A DNA stretch of 64,000 nucleotides from Cellvibrio fontiphilus (GTDB lineage Bacteria > Pseudomonadota > Gammaproteobacteria > Pseudomonadales > Cellvibrionaceae), in NCBI RefSeq assembly GCF_035317345.1, contig NZ_JAYKTU010000001.1. One strand, written 5' to 3'. Positions within the stretch are counted from its first letter, which is position 1. Each line of letters starts with the position of its first letter. Under the pieces are notes generated by a model. It did no database searches and was not told where the DNA came from. It saw only the letters and a program-made list of their open reading frames with translations. Shown here one piece after another: positions 1-8,848 of the stretch. The position numbers and the translations under genes are program-made.

Positions 1-747
1 ACTGAAAGCTTGTGGCGCCCTTACGTTGCTTTCGGTATCGGTGATCAAGACCGCGAGTGGACTACTGAAGACTACTCCGAGCGCGACACCCTGTTAAACC
101 TGGGTGCCGGCGTTAAGCGTGCACTGGGAGGCAACTGGGAATTCCGCACTGACGTACGTGCTTTCAACAGCCTTGATAACGAATACACCGACCTGGCCTT
201 GAATGCCGGCATCAGCTACTTGTTTGGTGGCTCACCTGCGCCAGTTAAAGCAGCTCCTGCTCCGGTAGTCGAAAAAGACAGTGATGGTGACGGCGTATTG
301 GACTCCAAAGATCAGTGCCCAGACACTCCATCCACTCACAAGGTTGATGCAGTTGGTTGTTCTCTGAAGTTGACTGAAACTGTGGCTATTGAACTGAATA
401 TTACTTTCGATACTGCCAAGTCAATCATCAAGCCTGAGTTTGAAAATGAAGTGGCTAAACTGGCTACTTTCATGAACCAGTACGCAGACACTGTTGTGAC
501 TGTTGAAGGCCACACCGACAGCCAGGGTTCAGATGCTTACAACCAAAAGCTGTCACAAAGCCGTGCTGATTCGGTAAAAGCAGCACTGATTACCAAACAC
601 GGTATCGCTGCTGACCGCGTGAACGCCATCGGCTACGGTGAAGCCAAGCCTGTTGCAGACAATATGACTGCTGCTGGCCGCGAGCAAAACCGTCGCGTGG
701 TTGGTCAGGTTTCTACCAAAGTAACCAAAACCGAAACTCGCAACTAA
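1..747 (+). CDS. OmpA-family outer membrane protein, 5' end outside window
   Basis: Outer membrane porin/peptidoglycan-anchor protein of the OmpA/OprF type. The frame is open from base 1, so only about 248 C-terminal residues are present. In order, they show the last strands of an N-terminal beta-barrel (ending near 'ISYLFGG'), a Pro/Ala hinge, a thrombospondin type-3-like calcium repeat (DSDGDGVLDSKDQCPDTP), and a C-terminal OmpA domain with the 'VEGHTDSQGS' segment and the conserved 'NRRV' near the end, which bind peptidoglycan. Cys residues flank the hinge as in OprF-like proteins. A strong terminator follows directly. Family assignment is firm; the specific role (porin or purely structural) cannot be told from the fragment. 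Confidence 0.93.
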   Translation, partial: TESLWRPYVAFGIGDQDREWTTEDYSERDTLLNLGAGVKRALGGNWEFRTDVRAFNSLDNEYTDLALNAGISYLFGGSPAPVKAAPAPVVEKDSDGDGVLDSKDQCPDTPSTHKVDAVGCSLKLTETVAIELNITFDTAKSIIKPEFENEVAKLATFMNQYADTVVTVEGHTDSQGSDAYNQKLSQSRADSVKAALITKHGIAADRVNAIGYGEAKPVADNMTAAGREQNRRVVGQVSTKVTKTETRN

Positions 748-761
748 TCCCCGTTAGTTGT

Positions 762-792
762 AAAAAAAACCGGCCTAGAGCCGGTTTTTTTG
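762..792. terminator. Bidirectional Rho-independent terminator
   Basis: Eight-base-pair stem (AAACCGGC at 767-774 with GCCGGTTT at 780-787) with a five-base loop, a run of A on the left and a run of T on the right. It lies between the convergent ompA-like gene and the SDR gene, so it can end transcription from both sides. Confidence 0.9.
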
Positions 793-803
793 TGTCTGTT
801 TTT

Positions 804-1676
804 TTACTTATGGGATAGGGGATAGTCGCGCAGTAACTCCTCATACCCCATCCTAAAGTCCGGATAGCGCAGTGCGTAGCCTGTACTGAGTAAGCGCCGG
901 TTGCTGATGCGTTTATTGCCGCGTTCGTTGACGGCATCGGCGGCCAAAAAGTCGCTAATCCCAAGTTGCAGGGCGATCCAGCTAACGACTTCCACCATCG
1001 GGGTGGGGCTGGAATCTGTGGCCAGATAAACCGGTTCAAGCGCTTGAACTTTGGCCAATTCAATGAGGTGGGCGAGCACCCCGGCGCAATCCTCAACATG
1101 GATGCGATTGGTGTAATGGGGGCTGGCGGAGGCACGCTGGCTGATTACCTGCTCGATCAATCTATTCCTGCCGGGACCGTAAATGCCGCTAAAGCGCAGG
1201 ATACAGCTGTTATATCCGCTACTAAGCAGGGTTTGCTCCGCTTCCAGTAATCGTTGACCGCTAAAGCCCTCGGGTTGGGTGGGGGATGTTTCATCCACCC
1301 AACTGCCATCGTTTTGGCCGTAAACCGCCGTGCTGGACACAAACAGGATCAAACGTGGTGTGTGTGTGTGTTGTTTTAGCCCGGCAATCAACTGCTGGCA
1401 GCTCTGTACATAGGCTTGTTGGTAGCCCGCATCGCTGCGCTCGGAGGGAGTCATGCTGATCACAATCACGTCAAAACCCTCAGCCAGAATCGGCGCCAGT
1501 TGCCCGGCCTGGGTGACATCACACTGGCGATAGCGGAGGTAGGGCAGATCGCTGCAAGCGCGGCGGCGCAGGCCGGTTATGTCATAGCCGCGCGGCGCCA
1601 GCTGCTGTGCGAGGCGCTGGCCTATATCGCCGCAGCCGATAATTAATAACTTTTCACTCAACACAGGTTCATTCAT
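804..1676 (-). CDS. NAD(P)-dependent epimerase/dehydratase-like SDR protein (YeeZ-like)
   Basis: 290-residue extended short-chain dehydrogenase-like protein. A Rossmann nucleotide-binding motif sits at the N-terminus (IIGCGDIGQRLA, about residues 12-23), followed by 'FVSSTAVYG' and a 'GIYGPGRNR' segment typical of sugar-nucleotide epimerase relatives. The usual catalytic YxxxK is not obvious: the Tyr of 'STAVYG' is present but the Lys equivalent is replaced, as in YeeZ-type proteins, so catalysis is uncertain. It stands alone, convergent with the ompA-like gene and divergent from oxyR. Substrate is unknown. Confidence 0.75.
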   Translation of the reverse strand: MNEPVLSEKLLIIGCGDIGQRLAQQLAPRGYDITGLRRRACSDLPYLRYRQCDVTQAGQLAPILAEGFDVIVISMTPSERSDAGYQQAYVQSCQQLIAGLKQHTHTPRLILFVSSTAVYGQNDGSWVDETSPTQPEGFSGQRLLEAEQTLLSSGYNSCILRFSGIYGPGRNRLIEQVISQRASASPHYTNRIHVEDCAGVLAHLIELAKVQALEPVYLATDSSPTPMVEVVSWIALQLGISDFLAADAVNERGNKRISNRRLLSTGYALRYPDFRMGYEELLRDYPLSHK

Positions 1677-1819
1677 AGGTTCAGTTTCATGTGGGTGATG
1701 GTGCGATGGTGTGAAGTTGCGTTAATTAGTATTTGATAAATGTCGCTTATCTGATAGTTTTAGGCTATTCCAAGAAAAGCCCTGGCTTTTTAAAAAAGCC
1801 CATTCCACGGAGCTGTATT

Positions 1820-2734
1820 ATGACCCTGACCGAACTGCGCTACATAGTCACCCTTGCCCAGGAACAACATTTTGGCCGCGCCGCCGACCGCTGTTACGTC
1901 AGCCAGCCCACCTTGAGTATTGCGGTGAAAAAGCTGGAGGACGAGCTGGGGGTAGCCCTGTTTGAACGCACCAAATCGCGCGTACAGCCTACGCCACTCG
2001 GCGAACAAATTGTCGCCCAGGCCAATTTAGTGCTGGAGCAAACGGCGGCGATTAAAGACCTGGCCGATGCCGGTAAAGACCAGCTCAGCAGCCCGCTGTC
2101 GGTGGGAGCGATTTTTACCATCGGGCCTTATTTACTACCCAAGTTTATTCCCCACCTGCAACAGCTGGCGAGCAAAATGCCGCTCTATGTAGAGGAGGGC
2201 TACACCCACAACCTGCGCAAGAAGCTGCGCAATGGCGAGCTGGATGTGATTATTGTCGCCCTGCCATTTGTGGAACCGGACGTAGTCACCCAGGCGCTCT
2301 ACGACGAGCCCTTTGTGGTATTGATGCCCAAGGATCACCCCCTCGCCGCCAAAACCGCCATCGACCCGCTCGATCTCAACAGTGAGCAGCTGTTACTGCT
2401 CGGCGAAGGCCACTGCTTTCGCGATCAGGTGCTCACCACCTGCCCGAGCCTGCAACACAGCGCCGAAGCCAGCGCCAATAGCAGCAACGTGCGCACCGCC
2501 GCCGAGGGCAGTTCCCTTGAAACCCTGCGTCATATGGTCGCTTCCGGCCTTGGTCTGACCATTCTGCCCGCCTCCGCCGCCGAAAGTTCGCTCTACAGCG
2601 CCGAAGTACTGGTTACTCGCCCCTTCACCGAACCTTCACCCAGCCGCACTGTAGCCCTGGCCTGGCGCGCGAGTTTCCCCCGCCACAAAGCGATTGACGC
2701 CCTGCGCACGGCGATCAAGGCGTGTCGCCATTAG
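1820..2734 (+). CDS. oxyR: Hydrogen-peroxide-sensing LysR-type regulator OxyR
   Basis: LysR-type transcription factor of 304 residues: winged helix-turn-helix at about residues 1-60 (LRYIVTLAQEQHFGRAA...SQPTLS) and a periplasmic-binding-protein-like sensor domain behind it. The two redox cysteines of OxyR are present at residues 199 and 208 with the E. coli spacing (GHCFRDQVLTTC), which separates it from other LysR proteins. The open frame extends 29 codons upstream, but ATG 1820 is chosen because GGAG lies 7 bases before it and the protein then starts like OxyR (MTLTELRYIV). recG follows after 12 bases, the oxyR-recG arrangement described in Pseudomonas. Known role: disulfide formation by peroxide activates antioxidant genes. 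Confidence 0.93.
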   Translation: MTLTELRYIVTLAQEQHFGRAADRCYVSQPTLSIAVKKLEDELGVALFERTKSRVQPTPLGEQIVAQANLVLEQTAAIKDLADAGKDQLSSPLSVGAIFTIGPYLLPKFIPHLQQLASKMPLYVEEGYTHNLRKKLRNGELDVIIVALPFVEPDVVTQALYDEPFVVLMPKDHPLAAKTAIDPLDLNSEQLLLLGEGHCFRDQVLTTCPSLQHSAEASANSSNVRTAAEGSSLETLRHMVASGLGLTILPASAAESSLYSAEVLVTRPFTEPSPSRTVALAWRASFPRHKAIDALRTAIKACRH

Positions 2735-2746
2735 GCATGATCTTTG

Positions 2747-4876
2747 ATGTCCAATGTGAGCATAGCCATCAATACCAGTAAAACTCTCGATCAAATCCCG
2801 GTCACCGCGATTAAGGGGGTTGGTGCCAGTTTAGCGGCTAAATTGGCGAAGATAGGCCTGTTTAGCGTACAAGATATTCTGCTCCATCTGCCTCTGCGCT
2901 ATTTGGATCGCACCCGTATTACGCCGATTGGTGCGCTACAGCCCAATATCAATGCGGTGTTGGAGGCGGAGGTGCGCGCCTGCGACATGGTGTTTGGTAA
3001 ACGCCGCAGTTTGGTATGCAAGGTGCAGGACGGCACTGGCACTATTACCCTGCGTTTTTATCACTTCAACAATGCACAAAAACAGCGGTTGGTGCAGGGC
3101 ACCCGCCTGCGTATTTTTGGTGAAACACGGCGCGGTGCCTCGGGTTTGGAGATGTACCATCCCGAATACGACGAGCTGGATAGCGCCGCGCCCTTGCCGC
3201 TCGCGCAGTCGCTCACCCCGATTTACCCCGCCACCGAAGGCTTGACCCAACCGCGTCTGCGCTCGCTGGCAGTGCAGGCATTGACCTGGCTGGACAAACA
3301 CGCGCTGAAAGAATTGCTGCCCGAGGTGGTGCGCCGCCAGCTTAACCAGTCGTCGCTCGCCGATGCCTTACGCTATTTGCACCAGCCGCCCACCAGCGCC
3401 AATATCCAGCAGCTAATGGATGGTGAACATCCTTACCAGCAGCGGTTGGCCTTTGAGGAGCTGCTCGCCCATCACTTGAGCTTACTTCTGTTGCGCCGTG
3501 AAACCCAGGCGGATGGCGCATACCAGCTAAAACTGGACAGCGCTTTGCAGCAGCGCTTTCTTGCCGGTTTGGGTTTCAACCTGACCCGCGCCCAGAGTCG
3601 GGTGGTGACTGAAATCGCCGATGACCTGGCTAAACCGATTCCCATGTTGCGTCTGGTGCAGGGCGATGTCGGTTCGGGTAAAACCGTAGTGGCAGCGCTG
3701 GCGGCACTGGCAGCGGTATCGGCGGGTAAACAGGCGGCGATTATGGCCCCCACCGAAATCCTCGCCGAACAGCATCGCCTCAACTTTGGTAAATGGCTGG
3801 AGCCGCTGGGTATCCAGCTTGGTTGGCTCACCGGCAAACTCAAGGTGGCGGAGCGCCGTAGCCAACTAGCGGCGATTGCCAGCGGTGAAGCGCAGGTGGT
3901 GGTTGGCACCCATGCACTGTTTCAAGAGGCGGTGAGTTTTGCTGATCTGGGGCTTATCGTAATTGATGAACAGCATCGATTTGGCGTGCATCAACGGCTA
4001 ACGTTGTCGGAAAAAGGCACCAATAGTGACGAAAACCGGCGATTCGGCTTGCTGCGCCCGCATCAGTTGATTATGACTGCTACCCCCATTCCGCGTACCT
4101 TGGCGATGAGCGCCTATGCCGATTTGGACTGCTCGGTGATCGATGAGCTGCCGCCCGGAAGAACGCCCATCACCACTGTGGTGATTAGCGATAATCGCCG
4201 CGAGGAAGTGGTTGAGCGGGTACGTTTGGCTTGCGAGCAGGGTCGGCAGGCTTATTGGGTGTGTACGCTCATCGAAGAGTCCGAAGCGCTGGAGGCCCAG
4301 GCGGCCGAGGCAACGGCGGCGAACCTCACCGAATCCCTGCCACAGCTGCGTATTGGGCTAATCCACGGGCGCTTGAAACCCGCGGAAAAAGAGGCGGTGA
4401 TGGCGGCCTTTAAAGCCAATCAGCTGGATCTGCTGGTGGCGACCACGGTGATTGAAGTAGGGGTGGATGTACCCAACGCCAGTTTGATGATTATCGAAAA
4501 CCCCGAGCGCCTCGGTCTCGCCCAGTTGCACCAACTGCGCGGGCGAGTGGGGCGCGGGTCGGCCGCTAGCCACTGTGTACTCTTGTATGGCTCGCCGTTA
4601 TCTCACAACGGGCGCGAGCGCCTGCGGGTGATGCGCGAAAGTAGTGACGGTTTTTATATCGCCGAACAGGATCTTGAACTGCGCGGCCCTGGCGAAGTGC
4701 TGGGCACCCGTCAAACGGGTGAAATGCAATTCAAAATCGCCGACCTGCAGCGCGATGGCCATTTGCTCCCCCAAGTGAAGGATGCGGCCCTGCTGTTGAT
4801 GAGCGATTACCCGCAAGTCTGCGAGCAGCTAGTGGTGCGGTGGCTCGGCAATAATCAGCGCTACCTGCAGGTGTGA
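2747..4876 (+). CDS. recG: ATP-dependent DNA helicase RecG
   Basis: Branched-DNA translocase that reverses stalled forks and processes Holliday junctions. 709 residues from ATG 2747; a TTG one codon upstream is possible but less likely. The N-terminal wedge/OB domain begins after a helix-hairpin-like 'IKGVGASLAAKLAKIG' segment. The helicase core has Walker A GDVGSGKT (residues 306-313), the RecG version of motif II DEQHR (from 407), motif III 'TATPIPRTLA', and motif VI 'QLRGRVGRG'. Length matches the family. It sits 12 bases behind oxyR, so it is probably co-transcribed. No terminator is obvious directly downstream. Confidence 0.97.
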   Translation: MSNVSIAINTSKTLDQIPVTAIKGVGASLAAKLAKIGLFSVQDILLHLPLRYLDRTRITPIGALQPNINAVLEAEVRACDMVFGKRRSLVCKVQDGTGTITLRFYHFNNAQKQRLVQGTRLRIFGETRRGASGLEMYHPEYDELDSAAPLPLAQSLTPIYPATEGLTQPRLRSLAVQALTWLDKHALKELLPEVVRRQLNQSSLADALRYLHQPPTSANIQQLMDGEHPYQQRLAFEELLAHHLSLLLLRRETQADGAYQLKLDSALQQRFLAGLGFNLTRAQSRVVTEIADDLAKPIPMLRLVQGDVGSGKTVVAALAALAAVSAGKQAAIMAPTEILAEQHRLNFGKWLEPLGIQLGWLTGKLKVAERRSQLAAIASGEAQVVVGTHALFQEAVSFADLGLIVIDEQHRFGVHQRLTLSEKGTNSDENRRFGLLRPHQLIMTATPIPRTLAMSAYADLDCSVIDELPPGRTPITTVVISDNRREEVVERVRLACEQGRQAYWVCTLIEESEALEAQAAEATAANLTESLPQLRIGLIHGRLKPAEKEAVMAAFKANQLDLLVATTVIEVGVDVPNASLMIIENPERLGLAQLHQLRGRVGRGSAASHCVLLYGSPLSHNGRERLRVMRESSDGFYIAEQDLELRGPGEVLGTRQTGEMQFKIADLQRDGHLLPQVKDAALLLMSDYPQVCEQLVVRWLGNNQRYLQV

Positions 4877-4892
4877 TACCCACTGCAAGTCA

Positions 4893-4914
4893 AATTGTGA
4901 CATGCATCACGTTT
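4893..4914. promoter_or_regulatory. CRP/Vfr-like binding site in the recG-HDOD gap
   Basis: The half-sites TGTGA (4896-4900) and TCAC(G) (4907-4911) are separated by six bases and flanked by A-rich and T-rich sides, close to the CRP consensus TGTGA-N6-TCACA. It lies in the 308-base gap between recG and the YbaK-HDOD gene, about 270 bases before that gene's start. Apart from this site and the ribosome site of the next gene, I see no gene, RNA or strong terminator in the gap. Binding is inferred from sequence only. Confidence 0.5.
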
Positions 4915-5184
4915 TTTGGCAGATTGGCGTATGTTTCATCTTGTGGCTAAAAATAGTAGTTTTTCTGGCGTATTTATTTCTTTTATCTGTCCGATTGTCA
5001 TTGTGGCTTGCAAAACTCGACTATGCTTGAAAGCGGTAGGCGGGATGCGTATGGCGAGTTAACAAATCTTCCCTGCGCTATATGAGAAATGATTTTCCTG
5101 CTTTACACTCCCCCTTACAAGAAGGTCAGGATTCACCTAACCCTATGTATATCAATCAGTTATCGTCAATGAGAGGAGTAGGTC

Positions 5185-6588
5185 GTGCCAGTCCCTTCCA
5201 GTGTTCAGTCATTGCTCAATAAACAGAATGTGCATTATCAGGTGTCTGAGGTGCCACTCGATGAGAATGAGAGAGCACTTTGGCATGACCAGCATTTACG
5301 CACTATGAGCGCAGCCAAATCCGTAATATTGCAAGACGCCAAAGGCCGTGTGCAGGTGATTTATGCCGCTGACCGCCTGTTGGATCTCAAGGCCGTTAAC
5401 CGCCAACTGGGGCGTGAACTTCACGCGGCCAAGCCGGAAGACATTCACAAGTTTTGCCTCTCTCACAATTTACAGTCCATCCCGGCGCTACCCAAGTTAG
5501 CTGGGCTGTTGACCCTGATTGACCGCAGCCTGATTGAGCGCAGTGAATTACTGGCGGACTCGGGCGATGAACAGCAGTTGCTGCGTTTTACCCGCGAAGA
5601 ATTTCAGCAAATTATGGAAGACGCGACGGTTTGCGATATAGCCGTGCCGCTTGAACCTTTGGAGGTAGACGATACCAGCATCACCGACAGCGAGCAGATT
5701 CTGGGTGCGGTACGTAATTTCACCCAACTGCGTATCAAGCAGCGCCTGGAAGAAACTCTGGAATTACCGCCCTTATCCGATACCGCCCAGCGCATCATCA
5801 AATTGCGGGTGAACCCCAATGCGGATATCAGTGATTTGGCACAAATCGTGGAGACTGACCCGAGCCTCGCAGCGCAGGTCGTCAGCTGGGCGGCATCTCC
5901 CTATTATTCTGCGCCGGGAAAAATCAAATCCATCCACGATGCCATAGTGCGTGTGCTGGGGTTTGACATGGTACTCAACCTCGCACTGGGTTTGTCCCTT
6001 GGCAAGGCCATGACCATCCCCAAAGAAGGCCCGCATGGTGCACTGCCTTACTGGCAACAAGCGGTATACATGGCGGCCACTATTGAAGGTTTGGTGACGG
6101 CAATCCCGCGTGATCACCGCCCCAGTTTTGGCATGGCCTACCTTTGTGGCCTGTTGCACAACTTCGGTTATCTGATTCTGGCGGAAGTGTTTCCGCCTTA
6201 CTTCCACAACTACTGTGAATTGGCCGATGCCAACCCCCATGTGGAGCATCAGGTTATTGAACGCCATTTACTGGGTATTACCCGCGAGCAATTGGCGGCT
6301 TCACTGATGTCGCTCTGGTCAATGCCGGAGGAAGTCGTGGTTGGGTTGCGCTATCAGGCCAACCCGCATTACCAGGGTGAATATGCTGCATACGCCAAGT
6401 TGATTTTTGTCGCCCAGCGATTGTTGCACCAACACAACATCGGCCGTGGCCCCAAGCTGGAGATTCCCGCACAAGTGTTTGAAGACCTGCATTTGGATCC
6501 GGAAAAGGCCTACACCACGGTGGCCAATATTATTGAGAGCAGCGACGATTTAAAGCACATCGCGAACGAACTGGCGCCCCACCACTAG
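5185..6588 (+). CDS. YbaK-like / HDOD domain fusion protein
   Basis: 467-residue cytoplasmic protein. Residues 1 to about 150 resemble the YbaK/aminoacyl-tRNA deacylase fold (pattern 'MSAAKSVILQDAKGRVQVIYAADRLLDLKAV', here split by eye). Residues about 185-400 form an HDOD domain ('LPPLSDTAQRIIKLRVNP', 'IVETDPSLAAQVV', 'LLHNFGYL'), a relative of HD phosphohydrolases that usually lacks catalytic metal residues and acts in signalling. GTG 5185 is preceded by AGGAG six bases upstream and is the supported start. It is a single gene with its own terminator. The fusion is found in pseudomonads and relatives, but I know no established function; a link to translation quality control and signalling would be a guess. 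Confidence 0.8.
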   Translation: MPVPSSVQSLLNKQNVHYQVSEVPLDENERALWHDQHLRTMSAAKSVILQDAKGRVQVIYAADRLLDLKAVNRQLGRELHAAKPEDIHKFCLSHNLQSIPALPKLAGLLTLIDRSLIERSELLADSGDEQQLLRFTREEFQQIMEDATVCDIAVPLEPLEVDDTSITDSEQILGAVRNFTQLRIKQRLEETLELPPLSDTAQRIIKLRVNPNADISDLAQIVETDPSLAAQVVSWAASPYYSAPGKIKSIHDAIVRVLGFDMVLNLALGLSLGKAMTIPKEGPHGALPYWQQAVYMAATIEGLVTAIPRDHRPSFGMAYLCGLLHNFGYLILAEVFPPYFHNYCELADANPHVEHQVIERHLLGITREQLAASLMSLWSMPEEVVVGLRYQANPHYQGEYAAYAKLIFVAQRLLHQHNIGRGPKLEIPAQVFEDLHLDPEKAYTTVANIIESSDDLKHIANELAPHH

Positions 6589-6616
6589 TGCGGCGCCAGT
6601 CTAAAACTGCGTGATC

Positions 6617-6643
6617 AAAACCCCTTTTGCGAGGGGTTTTTTG
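6617..6643 (+). terminator. Rho-independent terminator after the HDOD gene
   Basis: Nine-base-pair stem (AAAACCCCT 6617-6625 with AGGGGTTTT 6632-6640), six-base loop, followed by T. It lies 28 bases after the stop codon of the YbaK-HDOD gene. Confidence 0.9.
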
Positions 6644-6710
6644 TTTATAGTGAAACTGTTTTTAGTGGCCGGCGATAAGAGCCACACCCCATCAACCAGC
6701 GAGAGAGCCC

Positions 6711-7511
6711 ATGACCGAATTATTCCCTGCCGCCGAGGCAGCAAAAGTACTAGTTGCACGGCGTATTGCCGGAACCCAGGGGGAGCGTTTGGCGCCCTCC
6801 TGTCGCCCGCAAAACATTGAACAGGCGCTGGCGATCCAGGCTGCCGTGAGCGAGCAGTGGTGCGAGCAAATGGACGACAGCATTGGCGGTTGGAAATGCC
6901 TGTTGCCGCCGGAGGACAAACTGATCGTCGGCCCCATTTATACCCGCACTATCGATTCGGTTCCGCCGGTGAGCCTGTGGACTAAAACGACAGCAGAGGG
7001 CGAGCGTGCGCGCATCGAACCGGAACTGGCATTTTTCTTTGGGCGGGATCTGCCCCCGCGCCCTGAACCCTATACCCCGGAGGAGGTGGATGCCGCCATC
7101 GCCCGCACCCACATGGCGCTGGAGCTGATAAACAGCCGCTACACCGACCCGTCCAGCTGTGAATTCCCCGAAATGCTCGCCGACGGTTTGGTGAATCAGG
7201 GCCTGTTTATCGGCCCGCAAGTGGATTCCCGCAACGCGCGTAGCGCCAGCAGTTTTACCGTGATTATGACCTGCGCCAACGGCGAAATAATTGAGCGCCA
7301 GGGCCAGCACCCCAATACCCATCCGCGTGCGCCGCTCTACTGGCTGGCGGAATTTCTGCGCAGCCGCGGCGAGGGCATAGTGGCCGGGCAGGCGGTGATT
7401 ACCGGTTCCTATGCCGGCGTGATTGAAGTACCGGTGAATAGCGCGATCAAGATCGACTATGCTGGTCTGGGCAGTATGGAAGTCAGTTTTACCCCAAGGA
7501 AGGCAAACTAA
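6711..7511 (+). CDS. FAH-superfamily hydratase (2-keto-4-pentenoate hydratase-like)
   Basis: 266-residue protein resembling MhpD/HpaH-type hydratases of the fumarylacetoacetate hydrolase superfamily. The metal-binding ExE motif is seen in 'IEPELAFFFGRDL' (about residues 102-114), followed by 'ALELINSRY' and, near the C-terminus, 'GIVAGQAVITGSYAG', all typical of this group. Members hydrate 2-keto-4-pentenoate-type products of aromatic ring cleavage, but no ring-cleavage dioxygenase or aldolase is nearby, so the natural substrate is unclear. ATG 6711 follows GAGAGA. A thioesterase and a ZIP-like transporter follow closely, forming a three-gene operon. Confidence 0.8.
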   Translation: MTELFPAAEAAKVLVARRIAGTQGERLAPSCRPQNIEQALAIQAAVSEQWCEQMDDSIGGWKCLLPPEDKLIVGPIYTRTIDSVPPVSLWTKTTAEGERARIEPELAFFFGRDLPPRPEPYTPEEVDAAIARTHMALELINSRYTDPSSCEFPEMLADGLVNQGLFIGPQVDSRNARSASSFTVIMTCANGEIIERQGQHPNTHPRAPLYWLAEFLRSRGEGIVAGQAVITGSYAGVIEVPVNSAIKIDYAGLGSMEVSFTPRKAN

Positions 7512-7520
7512 GGAGCCATT

Positions 7521-7937
7521 ATGAGTAACGAAACCGCTGTTAAACCTTTTTATTCCTGCCAGATTCCGGTGCGCTGGGGCGATATGGACGCCTATGGCCA
7601 TGTGAATAACACCCTCTACTTTCGCTATTTTGAAGAGGCGCGTTTCCAGTGGATGCTGGAAAAAGGCCTGCCACTCAAAAGTGATACCCATCCGGTGGTG
7701 GTCACTATTGGCTGCACTTTTTTGCGCCCGATTTTCCACCCGGAACTGCTGCGTATCGATGTGTTTTTGAGTGAGCCGGGGCGCTCCAGCTTTATGGTCA
7801 AGTACCTGGTTTACACCCAGTCCCACCCGGATACACCCGCCGCTGAAGGCTATTCCAAAGTGGTGTGGGTGAGTGCAGTGGACGGAAAATCCGTGCCCCT
7901 GCCGGACAATGTGCGCTGCTGGTTCGACCCCCAGTGA
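7521..7937 (+). CDS. Hotdog-fold acyl-CoA thioesterase (4-hydroxybenzoyl-CoA thioesterase family)
   Basis: 138-residue single hotdog-domain protein. The signature 'WGDMDAYGHVNNTLYFRYFEEAR' region (split: WGDMDAYGHVNN, then YFRYFEEAR) contains the catalytic Asp and the GHVNN motif of the 4HBT/YbgC/FadM group, which hydrolyses short- or long-chain acyl-CoA thioesters. It starts 9 bases after the hydratase gene, with 'AAGGAG'-like bases upstream, and its TGA overlaps the GTG start of the next gene. The acyl substrate is not predictable from sequence. Confidence 0.88.
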   Translation: MSNETAVKPFYSCQIPVRWGDMDAYGHVNNTLYFRYFEEARFQWMLEKGLPLKSDTHPVVVTIGCTFLRPIFHPELLRIDVFLSEPGRSSFMVKYLVYTQSHPDTPAAEGYSKVVWVSAVDGKSVPLPDNVRCWFDPQ

Positions 7938-8683
7938 TACCGGCATGGCTGGAGGCGGGGTTTTGGGGCTTTGTCGCCTCCAGTGCGCTGTTGATCGGCG
8001 CGCTCTTGGGGTGGTTTATCCGCTTCCCGCCCAAAGCTGTCGCCTATGTCATGGCGTTGGGCAGCGGTATTCTGGTTGCAGCGCTCAGTTTTGAATTGGT
8101 GGGCGAGGCGCTGGCGCAGGCCAGTGTGCTGTGGATTGCCGGTGGTTTTATGGGTGGCGCACTGGTGTTCTCGCTGGTGAATCATCGGTTGAATAGCCCC
8201 GGTGTAAAACACCGCAAACGCTCTCACACCCAGCAACCGGCGGCGGAAAATACCGGTGTTGCCATAGCCGCTGGCACCCTGCTGGACGGCATCCCGGAAT
8301 CCATCGCCATAGGGTTGTTAGTGGCGAGCGGAGGCAAACTCAGTTTGGCCACCATCGCCGCAATTTTTATCTCCAATATTCCCGAGGCGCTATCCAGCAC
8401 TGCTGGTATGCGTCGTGCCGGGCGCAGCGGCTGGTTTATGTTGCGCCTGTGGGGCGGCATCGCGTTTTGCTCGGGTGTATTTGCGATTCTGGGCGCGGTG
8501 TTTTTTGGCGCTGCGCCGCTGCAGGTAAAAGCGCTGATCACCTGTGTGGCCGCTGGCGGTATTTTTGCGATGGTGGTGGAAACCATGATTCCTGAAGCCT
8601 TTGCCGAAACCCATGAAATGTCGGGGCTGATTGCGGCGCTGGGCTTTGTGGTGGCAGTGGCATTACAAGCGCTGGAGACCTAA
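7934..8683 (+). CDS. ZIP-family-like metal transporter
   Basis: 249-residue integral membrane protein with about eight hydrophobic segments, arranged like ZIP (ZupT/GufA) transporters. The open frame reaches back to 7865, but GTG 7934 overlapping the thioesterase stop (GTGA) gives a protein beginning just before the first membrane segment and is preferred. The paired ZIP motifs of membrane helices 4 and 5 are recognisable as DGIPES (from residue 118) and SNIPEA (from 147), but the usual leading His of each motif (HNxPEG) is replaced by Asp and Ser, so the metal site is altered. A basic, His-containing cytoplasmic loop (HRKRSH) precedes them. Zinc or iron transport is inferred from the fold only. 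Confidence 0.72.
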   Translation: MIPAWLEAGFWGFVASSALLIGALLGWFIRFPPKAVAYVMALGSGILVAALSFELVGEALAQASVLWIAGGFMGGALVFSLVNHRLNSPGVKHRKRSHTQQPAAENTGVAIAAGTLLDGIPESIAIGLLVASGGKLSLATIAAIFISNIPEALSSTAGMRRAGRSGWFMLRLWGGIAFCSGVFAILGAVFFGAAPLQVKALITCVAAGGIFAMVVETMIPEAFAETHEMSGLIAALGFVVAVALQALET

Positions 8684-8848
8684 AAAAACGCGCTATTCAA
8701 CCAGCGGTAAATTGCAGTTGCATGACAAAAACAGTGAATTGGACGCGCCGTTAAAAATATAAAAAAATGTGTCCCCTTTTGCGTTCCAGCTCTCTCTTGG
8801 TAGTTGCCAGAGGCCTTGCGGCCAATACCACTAACCAGAGAGAGACTC

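Noticed and set aside
6750..7946. 398-codon open frame on the minus strand
   Set aside because: It lies entirely opposite the hydratase and thioesterase genes, which have clear family motifs. The frame is His/Gly-rich in the way expected for an antisense shadow of GC-rich coding DNA.
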